From Campanula takesimana (taxonomy: Eukaryota; Streptophyta; Magnoliopsida; Asterales; Campanulaceae), in the NCBI GenBank assembly GCA_026119855.1, contig JAOWBW010001812.1, positions 35,155-99,154 on the forward strand: DNA of 64,000 nt, read 5' to 3'. The position numbers and the translations under genes were made by a program. A model generated the notes under the pieces. The model had not been told where the DNA came from. It searched no databases and was given only the letters and a program-made list of their open reading frames with translations. Shown one piece after another: positions 44,534 through 56,032 of this stretch. Positions within the stretch are counted from its first letter, which is position 1, and each line of letters starts with the position of its first letter.

Positions 44534-44735
44534 CTCCTCCGTCCCACTCGAATTATGAATTTTGATCAATCTAATTATACTTTGACTAATAATTTGAAGA
44601 AAAATAATGATGCTAATAAAAGTTTAAAAATTGTTATTGTATTACGGTTACTAATACTTTCAATAACTATTTTCAGATTTTCATTAAGATAATTATTTTT
44701 CTTCAAATTATTGGTCAAAGTATAATTAGATTGAA
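44534..44735. mobile_element. Stowaway MITE with lost right terminus
   Basis: Left CTCCTCCGTCCCACTCGAAT; inverted arms TTTGACTAATAATTTGAAGA / TCTTCAAATTATTGGTCAAA. The right end is cut where the MITE at 44737 begins. Confidence 0.7.
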
Positions 44736-44736
44736 C

Positions 44737-44866
44737 TGTGCCACTTTGTGTACCACTTCAAATACCATAAGTGATCTAATGGCTCACAGTTATTGAGATG
44801 GATATTATCATAATATTATGCAAACATGTGAACGGTTGGATTGCAAGTGGTACATGGAGTGACACA
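44737..44866. mobile_element. Small MITE, same family as 20939-21088
   Basis: Ends TGTGCCACTTTGTGTACCAC and (reverse complement of right) TGTGTCACTCCATGTACCAC; interior TACCATAAGTGATCTAATGG matches the other copy. Confidence 0.65.
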
Positions 44867-44879
44867 CTAAAGTTGGACA

Positions 44880-45776
44880 AAGACTTGGGTGAGGCCGTCT
44901 CACAAGGTGAGACGGATCCACCCATGGATCATGCCCACAACCCGCCAGCCTAGCCAGCCCAGCTGTCCTCTTTCCTAATGCGTGACACGTGTCGCCTTAA
45001 AAAAAAACCTCCAATAACTTTAAAATGCTATATCTTGAGATTTTGAAGTCATTTTTTTTAAAATACCGTTGTGTTCGTCTCAATGAGACGAACAAAACTA
45101 GATAGGTCATGATATGATTTGATTATTTTTTTTAAAACATATTTTTTAACACACAAATAAATTGAACTGCTCATATCCTGAGATGTAACACTATTTTCAG
45201 ATAAAAGCAACAGTTTCATCTTAAAAAAATAACACTTTTATTGTCAAATGTAACATCAGTTTTGCAAGAAAAATTTAATAGTTTGATAGTTTTTGTGGTT
45301 AGAAAAAGTAATATTTGAAGTGTAACAGAGTGCATATATGATTATAATTTTCTATATAAATGAATGTAACATTTTTTTTTAGTAAATGTTACTTTTTTTC
45401 TTTAAAAAAAGAGTAAAAATTCATGTATATAATTGGGTTTGCATTTCTATTGAATGTAAAACTCTAGAAAAATGTTACAATTGAGAAAAAAGTTACATTC
45501 ATTTATTATAAAATGTAACATTAGTTTTAGTTGTCAATCTTATGTTACCTTTAATCTATTTCAGCAAAATTGTGGTACATTTTTGAAAAAAAAAGTGTTA
45601 CATATGAGAAAAAAGTGTTACATTTTTTTATAAAAAGTGTTACTTTTGCTGGCAAACAAAAAATGGCAGGGAAAAAAAAAGGTTGGAGGGCAAAAAAAAT
45701 AAAAAATAAAAAAATTTGGCTTGGCTAGGCTGTGAGCCGTCTCACGCCGTGAGACGGTCTCACAGGAGTTCGCCTC
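44880..45776. mobile_element. GTAACA-rich element with long inverted ends
   Basis: Left GACTTGGGTGAGGCCGTCTC then ACAAGGTGAGACGGATC; right as reverse complement GAACTCCTGTGAGACCGTCT then CACGGCGTGAGACGGCTC. Flanked by CTAAAGTTGGACA (44867-44879) and CTAAAGTTGTACA (45777-45789), 12 of 13 bases the same, so the duplication is probably 9 bp or slightly longer, suggesting a Mutator-like MITE. No gene. Confidence 0.68.
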
Positions 45777-45789
45777 CTAAAGTTGTACA

Positions 45790-46262
45790 TGTGATCTCGA
45801 CTCTCAAATGAGAGGGTAGTATTGTAAACTTTGAAATTAAATTATTTAAGAGGGGATGAAAATGAAAATCAAAGATTAGTGTTTACTTTTTATAATCATT
45901 AAGTCCATAAATTAATATTCCTAGTGCAATTTTAATTCTAAGTCTATTTCAATGTTCTCGTAATCACAATTTTAAGGCAAAATGTCCTCCATTTTAATAA
46001 TTTTAAATCTCTGTTTATAAAATACATCGTTCTTGACCCATTTGACTTCGATTCATGGCTACGTCCCTGCAAAGAATCAAGAAGGTGAGATAGTTGGTGT
46101 ATCTCTAGCATGCCCCCACAAGATGAACGATGGAGTGGAGATACCAATATTGGACATAATTACTTAAAAATGTGTACAAGCAAGAGGCTTGGTGTGGGCA
46201 TAAGCGAGTTGATCATTGTCAGATATGTTGAAGAAATGCAAATTTATGTTTGAGGTAATGTT
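45790..46262. other. Intergenic DNA, possible decayed Copia sequence
   Basis: A 67-codon minus-strand frame (45944-46147) has no domain. It may be the distal part of the decayed gag at 46900-47490, now split by the MITE at 46263. Confidence 0.4.
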
Positions 46263-46861
46263 CTAAAAATCGCTAGACGGCGGAGCATTGCCTAGAGAGC
46301 CTAGGCAGGATGGAGGCGGGACCGAGAAATTAGCGCATTTTTTTTAATAAATCTGTAAATATATATATGTAGTTATTCAAACAATAATGCCACTTATTTT
46401 TGTTATTTGTCAAAAAATAATAATATATATTAATTTTCACAAAAAATGAATTATTACTAAAAGCATTCTATGATTTTTAATTTATATTTTTGTAAAGATA
46501 TAACCTTTTTAAATAAAATAATAATATCTTAACTAATGGAGCAATGCCTAGCGCCTATATTTATAATTTATATTTTAATATATGAAAAGTTAGATTTTCC
46601 TGCTTATATTTGTGGCCGGATCGGAGTAGTATATTGATAAAATATTAACAATTTTTTTTCACTGAATCTACCTAAACCCGCCTAGGCCCCCTAAATCCGC
46701 CTAGGCCCGCCTAGGATCACCTAAATCCACCTAGACATCCTAATCCACCTAGCCGCCAAGCCTGCCTAGCTCCGCCTAGCGCCTAATTTGGCCGATTTGA
46801 CGAAAGTCGCGGCAAACTACCCCCGACTAGCGCCTAGGCAGCCTAGGAGCCCGTCTTTTAG
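46263..46861. mobile_element. MITE with GCCTAGGC-rich ends
   Basis: Left CTAAAAATCGCTAGACGG, right as reverse complement CTAAAAGACGGGCTCCTAGG. The sides carry many GCCTAGGC/CGCCTAG motifs; the middle is AT-rich. The target duplication is unclear (TAATGTT against CAATGTT). Confidence 0.6.
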
Positions 46862-46899
46862 AACAATGTTTTGAGGGAGAGCTCGTGATTAATGAGTTT

Positions 46900-47490
46900 C
46901 CCATATAACTCATCAAATAGATAGGGTTTCTCGGCTTTGAAAATCATGAATAACGTATTCGTAGTTAGGATAGTTTAGTTGGCTAAGGACTTATCAACAT
47001 TGTCATCACGTTCTAAAGGAGGACCAAGAGAAGAGAGTTGATTGGTGCAAGATTGAGTTCTTGCATGTAGTCGGAGATGGGGCCGGCATGAGCCTATAGT
47101 GATATTGTGGAGGTGAACCTTGATTTGTTTAAGGTGGCATTTGAAAAGATTTGAATAGGTTTTGGGTAGGGTTTTTCAGGCATCATAGTTGGTTGAGAAT
47201 TGAGATATAAGTGGGGGAAGAGCGCGGCAGAGTGTGCTGGCTAAGGCTTTAAGAATTAGTTTAACTCGACGAATCATGTGATGAAGCTATGTTAGGTAGT
47301 AGGGGAGCAGTGGTGGTTGTAGTTTGCGGATGAGAGGGGTGAGAGCCATCAATATACTTGTACAAGTTATGCCCAAGAAGAGCGACATCGATTTGGATTT
47401 TCCATGAAATTGGGGTTGCAACATTGAAGTTTAGAGTATGACGATGAAAGATTAAGAGTGGGTGTAGGCATACGGTTGATGGGATAACAT
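46900..47490 (-). pseudogene. Decayed Copia gag fragment
   Basis: Minus-strand frame at 47500-47261 contains ATPISWKIQIDVALLGHNLY and KYIDGSHPSHPQTTTTT, the start of a Copia gag of the type that begins with a W-K-xx-LL-xG.L..Y.DG pattern (family knowledge). Further on the frame is broken by stops. There is no zinc knuckle, protease or LTR. Confidence 0.6.
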
Positions 47491-47559
47491 TTTGTGGCAA
47501 AAACTTAAAAACAACATCTTAAAAGCTTAAATAAGACAAATTTTCACAAAACTTGTAAC

Positions 47560-49640
47560 AATTATGTAGTGATCTAAAGCCATACCTCACACAACTTTTT
47601 ATCAAACTTCACATGAAGGTCATTATCACACAACTGACTGATACTTATCAGATTAGTCCTAAGCCCCTCTACATGATAGACATTGTGTAATTTTGGGAAA
47701 CTCTCAACAGCTAGAGTCCCCTTCCCAATTATTTCACCCTGAGCAGTGAGCACCACCACCAAAGTTAACTTCTCCTCCACTAACAGATACATATTCTGTC
47801 AAAGCATCTTGATTTCCGGTTATGTGCCTCAAGCACCCACAATTAAAATACCAAGATCCAGCAAAACCACTCTTCAGGGATAAGTAGACTACATTATAGC
47901 TTACCTTTGGTTTTTCAGCCCATACATCTTGATGTGCTCTCGGATGTGTGCCACGATGTATATACATCTAAGAGCACATTTTGTCATACATCTGAGATTG
48001 TTTCACACATTCTGCTTTATATCATTTTTTAACTTGTAACAGAAGGGACGAATGTTCCCAGAAGTAATGCAATAATGATAGGTATAATGCCTTTTCCTGG
48101 GTTTTTTTGTTACTTAAAATAGTTTTTTCTTTAGATTTTGAAACATCACCACTATCTTTAACAAACTTAGGACTCCCATAGCCAAGACCTGTTTTTCCAA
48201 TAATTTTAAGAGATAAGGCTTCATCAAGTTTCATTTTACCATTGTTCATCCTTGATAAGGTACTATCACCATTTTCAAGATCAATTTTGACCTTTTCCAA
48301 TTCAACTTCCCTCTTTGTGACAAACACCTCAAGCTTGGCTATGAAATATTTCTGGCTCACATTTTCAATCACAAGTTTTTCTTTTTCGTTTTCAACATCA
48401 GAACTTCTACTAGACAAACTTTTATTACTTTGGCCATTACCTTGAGTTTGTCCATTCTTTTCATCCAGTCAACATGCAACTCTTTGTAGGTCTCAAAGAG
48501 TTCATCATAGGGAAGATCATCAGGTTCATTATCAGATCTCCTTTTACATTCAAACATTTGAATGTCTGCTTAGATGCGAGTTCAGATATGTACATATTTG
48601 TATCCACATCCGTCTCCATATATGAATGAGCTTCAGAAAACACGTATCCCTCCGTACTTGCGTTGTAGGCATTAAAGCAAAAATATGAAGATTCAAACAC
48701 AGAGATGTTAAAAAATACTTCATCATCCTCACTATCACTCAGAGTAGCAGTGTAACTCATTCCCCATTTCTTAATGTGTTAGCACTCATTAGTTAAGTGA
48801 CCATACCCACGACATGCTCTACATTGCACAAGCTCAGATTTTTTTTTTTTTTTTATAATCAGAATTTTGGTTTCTAAAAACACCATTAAAAAAAAAAAAA
48901 CTTTTTTATTTTTCAAAATTCTGATATGATTTTCCAGAAAACTCGCTATTCCTTTTGTTATTCAAAATAAAACTAAATTTCTTTGAATCAAATCCATATC
49001 ATCTTCCTCAAGATTACACTCATCAATTTCAGAGGAAAGGTCTACAATTTCTTTTGGGATGGTTGCAGAACTTTGTAACTCAATATTTATTTTTTTGTTT
49101 TTCTTTTGAGCCCCTAGGTCCAATTCAAACACAGTGAGAATGCCTACAACAATATCGAGACTAACTGTGTTGACATCACTAATCTCTTCTATAACATCAA
49201 CTTTGATCTTAAATCTCTCAGGAATAGATCTTAAGATCTTGCTTACCTGTCTGGCATTAGATATTGCTTCACCTAGACCTATAACATTCATTATAAATTT
49301 CTAACATCCTAGCAGAGTAATTACCAATAGTCTCATTTTTTTCATCCCAAGACATTCAAATTGATCCATAAGGATCCTAAGCCTTGTAGTTTTGACACTT
49401 GGTATACAGTCACAACATCTGAAAAGTATCCCAAACAGCTTTAACAATGATTTAATTTTTAATTAATTTAAACATGTTAACATCAACATAGCTGAAAATG
49501 ACACCCATGAGCTTGGAATTATAGTTAGCTAAACTTTCTGGAATCGACAATCAGCTTTAACAATGATTTAATTATTAATTAATTTTGACATTCCATTGTG
49601 ACTACACTTTCTGGAATCGATAATCAGCGTCATTGAGTGT
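47560..49640 (-). pseudogene. Decayed SIRE/Maximus-like Copia gag-protease
   Basis: On the minus strand from the primer site: a gag part (KILRSIPERFKIKVDVIEEI at 48962-49291), a zinc knuckle CRACRGYGHLTNEC at about 48780-48825, MSYTATLSDSEDDEVF, a charged coiled-coil-like stretch (48022-48557), then a protease/GAG-pre-integrase part (GSWYFNCGCLRHITGNQ, VSGGEVNFGGGAHC, GLRTNLISISQLCDNDLHV). The order and the knuckle-plus-acidic pattern fit the SIRE/Maximus lineage. The protease position usually D-S-G reads N-C-G, and stops and frameshifts are present. The sequence ends at about 47560 without integrase or reverse transcriptase. Confidence 0.78.
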
Positions 49641-49641
49641 C

Positions 49642-49654
49642 GGCTCTGATACCA
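49642..49654 (-). other. Primer-binding site of the SIRE-like element
   Basis: The minus strand reads TGGTATCAGAGCC, an initiator tRNA-Met primer site, two bases from the LTR. Confidence 0.88.
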
Positions 49655-49656
49655 GT

Positions 49657-50100
49657 TGAAAGTTTAGTGTAGCTAGGAATAGTGAAATTCAAACCACAAA
49701 ACACATAGATCAGATGTGTGCACAATTGTGAGACACAATTGTACACACAACCAATAAAACAGTAGCGAAAAATAACTTAACACATAATTAAACGTTTACT
49801 GGTTCAACTTGAAGAAACAAGCCTTGCAGTTAAAAAAAAAAAATCTCTTTTAAAAGAGCTGATTACAAAATGATAACCTAACTTGTGAAATAAGAAAAAA
49901 CTAAAATACTAAAGATCACGTTCTAAACCTAACACATTGTCTAAACCCTATAATTTGGTTTACAGAAAGCAGAGAAAGATTTTAAAACAGAAAAGGAATA
50001 AAGAACTCAGATTAAAATCAGATGTGACTTCGTATGTATACAAACATCCGACCACACATCCACAAACTGCACTCTTTTGACTATGACGAATTTCAAGACA
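49657..50100 (-). repeat. 5' LTR of the SIRE-like element
   Basis: Begins at the primer-site side with TGAAAGTTTAGTG (plus strand) and holds GTGTGCACAATTGTGAGACA. The far end is not fixed because no second copy exists; I place it near 50100, before DNA resembling an eroded Stowaway (CACTTCTCACTCACAACAA). Confidence 0.5.
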
Positions 50101-50328
50101 GATTTTCTTTTTGACTATCACTTACTAATTTGAACGTCACATTCTCTTTCCTACTTCACTTCTCACTCACAACAATCACACCACTTACTAATAAAAGTGC
50201 ATCTTTTAATAATTTTTTAGTGAGCCGGATCAAGTACTTTATTATTAAATTTTTATTAATAAAATAATTTGAGTTGGGTTGGGTTGGTTCAAACATTCTA
50301 CATTGTGCTTTTTTGAGGTTCGAGACTT

Positions 50329-50335
50329 TATATAA
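50329..50335 (+). promoter_or_regulatory. Likely TATA box of the 4CL-like gene
   Basis: TATATAA about 125 bases upstream of the ATG, leaving room for a leader of about 95 bases. The promoter lies only about 230 bases from the retrotransposon LTR remnant. Confidence 0.5.
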
Positions 50336-50458
50336 TAGGGCTTACTATATTGCACAGAAATCTCACTGCTGACGAACACTATTTCTCAACAGAAACAAAC
50401 ATTCCACTGTCTACCCGCAAAACCTCAGTTTTCCCTCCCACAATTCAAACTTTTTCAA

Positions 50459-53121
50459 ATGTCATCATCATCATCATTCTCCAAAACCCATTTCACATAC
50501 TCTAATTCCCCATTACAAGATTCAAAAACCTCCAAAAACCCTGACTGGTATTCCCCTGAATCAGGAATTTACAGCAGCAAACACCCTCCAATGCGCCTCC
50601 CATCAGACCCATTTCTCGACATTGTCTCCTTCATTTTCTCGCACACCCACAATGGGGTTCAAGCTCTAATCGATTCCTCATCTGGGTCTTCAATTTCTTA
50701 CTCAGACCTCCTCCCATTGATCAAATCCATGGCTGGTGGCTTACACAAAATGGGTGTTTCACAAGGTGATGTTGTTTTGATTCTTTTGCCCAATTCGATT
50801 TACTTCCCTGTTGTTTTCTTGAGTGTTTTGTGTTTGGGTGGGATTGTTACTACTATGAATCCGAGGAGTAGTTTCTCTGAGGTAAAGAAACAAACACTTG
50901 CTTGTCATGTTAAATTTGCCTTTAGTTTGGCTGATAGAGTTGATGAATTGAGTTCATTAGGGGTTTCTTGTGTTGGCGTGCCTGAAAATATGAATTCATA
51001 TTCGAAACGATTTGATGATTTGATTTCTAGTGACTCGAATTTGGTTCCGAATTGTAAAATTAAGCAGCAGGACACTGCTGTGATATTGTATTCGTCCGGC
51101 ACAACAGGTGCTTGTAAAGGGGTTTTGTTAACACATGGGAATTTGATTGCCATGGCTCAACTTTTTGTTCGGTTTGAAGCTTCGCAATATGAGGAATTGA
51201 GTTCAGAGAATGTTTACTTGGCTGTTTTGCCTATGTTTCATATCTATGGACTGTCGCTTTTTACTATGGGATTGTTGTCTTTGGGTTCTTCAATTGTTGT
51301 GATGAGAAAGTTTAATGTTGATGAGATGGTGAGGGCTATTGAAAAATATAGGGTAACCCATTTTCCGGGAGTCCCACCTTTGGTGAAAATACTGGTCGAA
51401 AGAGCAAAAGGTGGTTGTGTGAGTAGTTTGAAGAGCTTGAAGCAAGTTTCATCAGGGGCTGCTCCATTGAGCACCAGAAGTATAGAAGACTTCATTCAGA
51501 TTCTCCCCCATGTTGATTTTATTCAGGTAAGTTGAGTTATATTCTTGATTAATATCACTTTCAAAAAAATTATAACTTTAAAGTTTAGGATTACTCCCTC
51601 CGTCCCAAAATGATCTTCTCGTTTGACTATTCAAACTTTTAAGGATATGAACACTTGCTTCACTAGTCATGTTTGCTTATGCACTTTTAAGCCTAAATTG
51701 TAGAAATGGGAAGAACTTTCTGGGACAATGAAAAATGGCAAATGGGAAGATCATTTTGGGACGGAGGGAGTATTATTTATGGTTTCTTGTGAAAAAAATG
51801 TAAATATGGTAGTTATGTTGTACAGGTAATAAGTCAAGTTGAATGTTTGTTTTTGTGAACTTATTTTGTTTCAGGGCTATGGTATGAGCGAGTCAACTGC
51901 TGTAGGAACTCGTGGCTTCAATACTAAAGATCTTCGAAATTATTCTTCAGTAGGACTTTTGGCTCCTAACATGCAAGCGAAAGTGGTAGATTGTGTCACT
52001 GGATTATTCTTGCCGCCTGGAGGAATGGGAGAGCTTTGGTTAAAAGGACCAGGCATCATGAAAGGTAATAATATGTTGCATTAGTTTTTTTTTAAAGTAT
52101 CATGAAGATTTTAACTCCCAAAACGATTTTCATGCTCTTAACATCTCGAAGTAATCTGCAGACCGTATTTCCTACTTATTAGTGTATTTTTTTTCAAACA
52201 TATTTTTGTTTCCAAGTTGAACTTAGATTTTGATGTTTTGTTATTTTTTAAAAAACTTGCTAGGATACTTGAATAATGAGGAGGCAACTTTGTTGGCAAT
52301 TGAGAAAGATGGTTGGCTACGCACCGGAGACATTGTCTATTTTGACCAAGATGGTTACTTGTATATAGTTGATCGATTAAAAGAGATCATCAAGTACAAA
52401 GGTTTTCAGGTATATATATATAGCTCAGATCCGTCTCACCTGAGTTTTCCCTGTTTTTAAAAGAAAAATGACCATTTTGAAGTCAAAATTTCTGACATGA
52501 CATAGTTAAAACCATTTTCTTGGAAATAAAGTTATCATCTTAATAAGCTTATTATTCTTTATGCAGATTGCTCCAGCTGATTTAGAGGATGTATTGGTTT
52601 GCCACCAAGACATACTTGATGCTGCAGTAACAGGGTAAGTGATTCTTGACTATTATTGCATTTGATTGATTAAGATTAATTCCAACCACCATGAAAACTC
52701 ATAGAAAAAGGGAATTACCAGAAAAGTGATAAGAATTTTCTGCTAAAAATGTTACTCCATCTGTTATAGTAATCTATTAGTTGAAGTAAAATGAGTTGGG
52801 GTTTATCTGTTGTTTGAATTTAGTGATATTTTATCTATCTTCGATCCACTTACTAACTTTAGCCAATAATCTCACCTTAAGTCGATAAATTGGTCTTTAT
52901 TATTTATTATTTTTTTCGTTTTAGTTAAGCTGAGCTCTCTTTTGGCGGAAAAATGTTTACTTTCGTAGGGGACAATGTAGTTGGCCTACGTACCAAGTGA
53001 CAACCCCCAATGTCTACCCTAGTACTACTGAGAGTTGGAGGATCCACATGCCTACTTTAGCATCCGCCCAATTTTCTATGAACTCTCTAGGTTGAAAAGC
53101 TTTCACCGTCATCCTTAGGTT

Positions 53122-53176
<55 letters not shown>

Positions 53177-54522
53177 GAGAGAGAGAGAAATAATTGTTCA
53201 ATCTAATTTTGTTAAGTTAACCATGAGAATAAGCACCAAATACAGCACAGATGGACTCTTTTGTTAGCGCATGGTCACTCTGAGGTACACCCTCCTTTCT
53301 TGCTGGAGGACTTTGTGTTGTTTGCCACATGATCACTGCATATAACTTAAACTTCTCGTTCTTTTTCTCTTTCTGTAAAAAGGATAAAAGTGGCATCACA
53401 TAATAGAGAAAAAGAAAAATAAGAAAAATATAAGAGTTGAAATATTAGTAATTTGTGAAAATGTTTCTTTTTTGATGCTTTACAAAAGGGTTCTCTTGAC
53501 TGGGACTGCTACGGTATGCCAAATGGGAATGTGAACATAACTGCATTTCTGTTTCGGGTCATCAGTATTTAATTTTTGTAATATTAATAACGATGATTGA
53601 GCGTTGTGAGAATGCTATCAATAAAAGCAGTACTTTCTTTTACCAAGACGTAAAGAATGAGATCTAGCCTACGATATGTATGCAAACCCCGGTTTCTACA
53701 CTTTTTTTTCTTTTTAAAGAATAATAATGATATTGGAGTACAACTTTTGGTGCTATTGTTCTCAAATGTTTACGTACTTTCTAAAGAACTCCCTTTGCGG
53801 GAGAAAGCGTGTTATGCAATAATGATGGTAGATAGAGTCGAGAGAATCTAAAGTTGAGCTCATTATGCTGGAAAGAGAGTAAAGCAAGTACTGAACAGAG
53901 TGGATAATTAGGATTTCCGCTTTTTTTACCATGTTTGTATATAATTAAAACAGAGTGGATAACTGGAAAAGGAACTATTAACCTTCATCCCATTTCTATT
54001 CTATGTCATGCAGAGCCAGCGATGAAGAAGCTGGAGAGATTCCCATAGCATTTGTAGTCAAAAGGACAGGAAGTTCAATTTCCCAAGAAGATGTTATCGA
54101 CTTTGTTTCTAAACAGGTTGGAAGCTTGAAAAGATCTCCATAACTAATTTTCATTCTTTAGTTAAGTTACGCAGAAGCAACCTCTTGGATTTAAATCAAT
54201 AAAGTTGTCTTCATGTGCGTCCGTCCCTTTCCTGGACCCCATACACAGTGAGAGCTCACGTAGCACGAAGTTGCCTTTTTTTATTACTACCTCTGTCCCA
54301 AAATGAATGCTCGTTTTTTTGCTCTTGATCAAGAGCATATTGACATTCACTTTGGGATGGAGGGAGTATTTAGTTAAGAAATCAATAGTGACTTCTCATG
54401 TGTGACAGGTGGCACCGTATAAGAAGGTAAGAGAGGTTGTATTTACGAAGTCAATACCAAGATCCCCTGCCGGAAAAATACTCAGAAGAGAACTGAAGAC
54501 TAACTTGGCTTCCCGGCTCTAA
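50459..54522 (+). CDS. 4-coumarate:CoA ligase-like acyl-activating enzyme, peroxisomal, 6 exons
   Basis: Predicted 562-residue AMP-forming acyl-CoA ligase: activates a carboxylic acid with ATP, then transfers it to CoA. Exons by GT/AG and frame: 50459-51526, 51875-52064, 52264-52409, 52567-52634, 54014-54116, 54409-54522; they sum to 563 codons with the stop. Motifs: AMP-binding box ILYSSGTTGACKG at about 209-221, PMFHIYGLS, SSGAAPL, exon junction DFIQ/GYGMSES, GELWLKGPGIMKGYL, GWLRTGD, VDRLKEIIKYKGFQ, APYKK and PRSPAGKILRREL with the catalytic Lys. The C-terminal SRL is a peroxisome signal (PTS1). The N-terminus (NPDWYSPESGIYSSKHPP) and SRL place it in the 4CL-like/OPC-8:0 ligase group (4CLL9-like), which acts on jasmonate precursors or fatty acids rather than in lignin synthesis (family inference). 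No lesion seen. Confidence 0.92.
51594..51770. mobile_element. Stowaway MITE in intron 1 of the 4CL-like gene
   Basis: Left CTCCCTCCGTCCCAAAATGA, right TCATTTTGGGACGGAGGGAG, TA flanks. Confidence 0.92.
52635..54013 (+). other. Intron 4 of the 4CL-like gene (1.4 kb)
   Basis: The longest intron of the gene. It contains the microsatellite at 53122-53188 and otherwise no recognised element; the small open frames inside (53217-53399, 53657-53851) have no domain. Confidence 0.8.
53122..53188 (+). repeat. (GT)n(GA)n microsatellite in intron 4
   Basis: About nine GT units followed by about twenty-four GA units with one interruption (GAGGGAGA). Likely length-polymorphic. Confidence 0.95.
54290..54366. 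mobile_element. Very short Stowaway MITE in intron 5
   Basis: 77 bases: left CTACCTCTGTCCCAAAATGA, right TCACTTTGGGATGGAGGGAG; centre GCTCTTGATCAAGAGC is palindromic. It lies about 40 bases before the last exon. Confidence 0.85.
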
Positions 54523-54659
54523 GGTCTCTCTCGACTTCTCTTAACGCTTTTGCACATATGCTAGAATATGTACAAGGAAAAATTGTACATATTTTACGCC
54601 TTAATTCTAAGAAGTAATTGGTTCAAAGTGCATTCTTGTAATAGCTTAAAGCATTTATT

Positions 54660-54665
54660 AATAAA
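54660..54665 (+). terminator. Candidate polyadenylation signal of the 4CL-like gene
   Basis: AATAAA about 140 bases after the stop codon, preceded by TTTGCACATATG- and TGTAC-rich sequence. Confidence 0.45.
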
Positions 54666-54751
54666 AACTCATTTATAAAAAAATGGTTCAACGTAAATAC
54701 CCTTTTCTAAGGAACACTTGAACAAGTAAAGGAGTATTCTGTACACCTATC

Positions 54752-54828
54752 CATAGTTATTAAAGGCCCAAGGCGCACCAAGGCGCAAAAGGTGTGCCCG
54801 GAGCCTAGGCGTGCTTTTGATAACTATG
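54752..54828. mobile_element. 77-bp miniature inverted-repeat unit, copy 1
   Basis: Begins CATAGTTATTAAAGGCCC and ends GCTTTTGATAACTATG, so the ends are inverted. The interior is GCGCACCAAGGCGC-type. Found just after the 4CL-like gene. Confidence 0.7.
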
Positions 54829-54836
54829 GTGCGTCC

Positions 54837-54923
54837 CATAGTTATTAAAGGCCCAAGGCGCACCAAGGCGCAAAAGGTGTGCCCGGAGCCTAGGCGCTCC
54901 TAGGCGGGCTTTTGATAACTATG
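54837..54923. mobile_element. 87-bp miniature inverted-repeat unit, copy 2
   Basis: Same sequence as 54752-54828 with ten more bases near the right end (CTCCTAGGCG). The two copies are separated by eight bases (GTGCGTCC). Confidence 0.7.
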
Positions 54924-55126
54924 CACCTATCTACGATGGAAGAATTCTGTTGTGATTCTTGAAAATCATGAAACTAAGCATCCATACTCGAACGTCGAAC
55001 CCCTGTCTCAATTCTATGGATGATCTTAGCTCGTTGATTGGCTCGGAAAAGTGATGCGGGATTAAGACTGGTATCATCGTGATTAGTTGATATTTTTGAA
55101 CCTTAGTAACTTCATTATTTATACTA

Positions 55127-55204
55127 CCTTTGTCCAAAAAATGAATGACCGAATTTTCTATTGATCAAGTGCAAATAAGGACATTTATTTTGGGACGGAT
55201 GGAG
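55127..55204. mobile_element. Short Stowaway MITE
   Basis: Left CTACCTTTGTCCAAAAAATG, right CATTTATTTTGGGACGGATG GAG; very like 54290-54366 in length and sequence (ATTGATCAAGTGC centre). Confidence 0.8.
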
Positions 55205-55315
55205 TATAATCTTTTTAGTATCTGAAGAGAATAAACATGTATATTATGTACAATAATGGAATGTAACTGAGGAGTTATATATTCTGAACCATGTTGCTTT
55301 AGATGCCAATATATC

Positions 55316-56030
55316 TGTTGGGAATATGCCTTTGAATCAAAATGGTATTTTTGGTTAAGGATATGTCCGTGACAAAAGTTTTGATTTTGGGACGGAAAGA
55401 GTGTGGCAAGCACCTGCGGCAAAGGCCACAAGCCAAGGCTATAAAAACAGTGAGAAGGCTGAATGCTGATGTTTAGGCAAAGGCTGGTTGCCTAGGCCAT
55501 GCTTCACGCAAGTATATTGCCGAATGGGCCAAGGAATTGGGCCTAGGTTGTTTCTTGGTCTGTTGATCAGAATTAGGCAACAAGAATACTTTCCTGGTAT
55601 GACAAGTATTCTTACTCCCTCCATCTCAGAAATTTAACTAGTATTCTTTTGGTACAAAGAGTTATTCGAGAATTAGGAAAGTAGTTTTCTAATGAGAATA
55701 GAATTATTTTGTACAAAAGAAATAGGTTTCCTCTTCCTTTTGGGTTTCTAGTATTTATGACTATAAATACACCCCCTCCCCTAGCATAATAATTAAGCTG
55801 TTCATCTTTGAGAGTTACAAGTAGAGATCTAGGGTTTAGGTTGACGGAATTATTTGCCTAAATAATTCGTGCAACTAAATTAGAGAGATTGTCTTTTGTA
55901 ATTGTTCATTGAAAGTAATATATTCTCCCTCCGCCCGTGGACGTAGCCAAATTGGTGAACCACGTAAATTCTTGTGTTATGATTGATTATTTCTTTTGAT
56001 CATCGTTCTTTTATATATTTTGCTCTAACA
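55316..56030 (+). repeat. 5' LTR of the Copia element
   Basis: Starts TGTTGGGAATATGCC and ends TGCTCTAACA, 715 bases. TATA-like CTATAAATAC at 55761-55770. Phrases CCGTGACAAAAGTT and TTGGGACGGAAAGAGTG near 55370-55400 and CTCCCTCCATCTCAGAAATT at 55616 look like old Stowaway ends within the LTR; both are repeated in the second LTR. Confidence 0.85.
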
Positions 56031-56032
56031 AG

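Noticed and set aside
54931..55624. Minus-strand frames of 61-88 codons downstream of the 4CL-like gene
   Set aside because: Overlap a Stowaway MITE and the Copia LTR; no domain.
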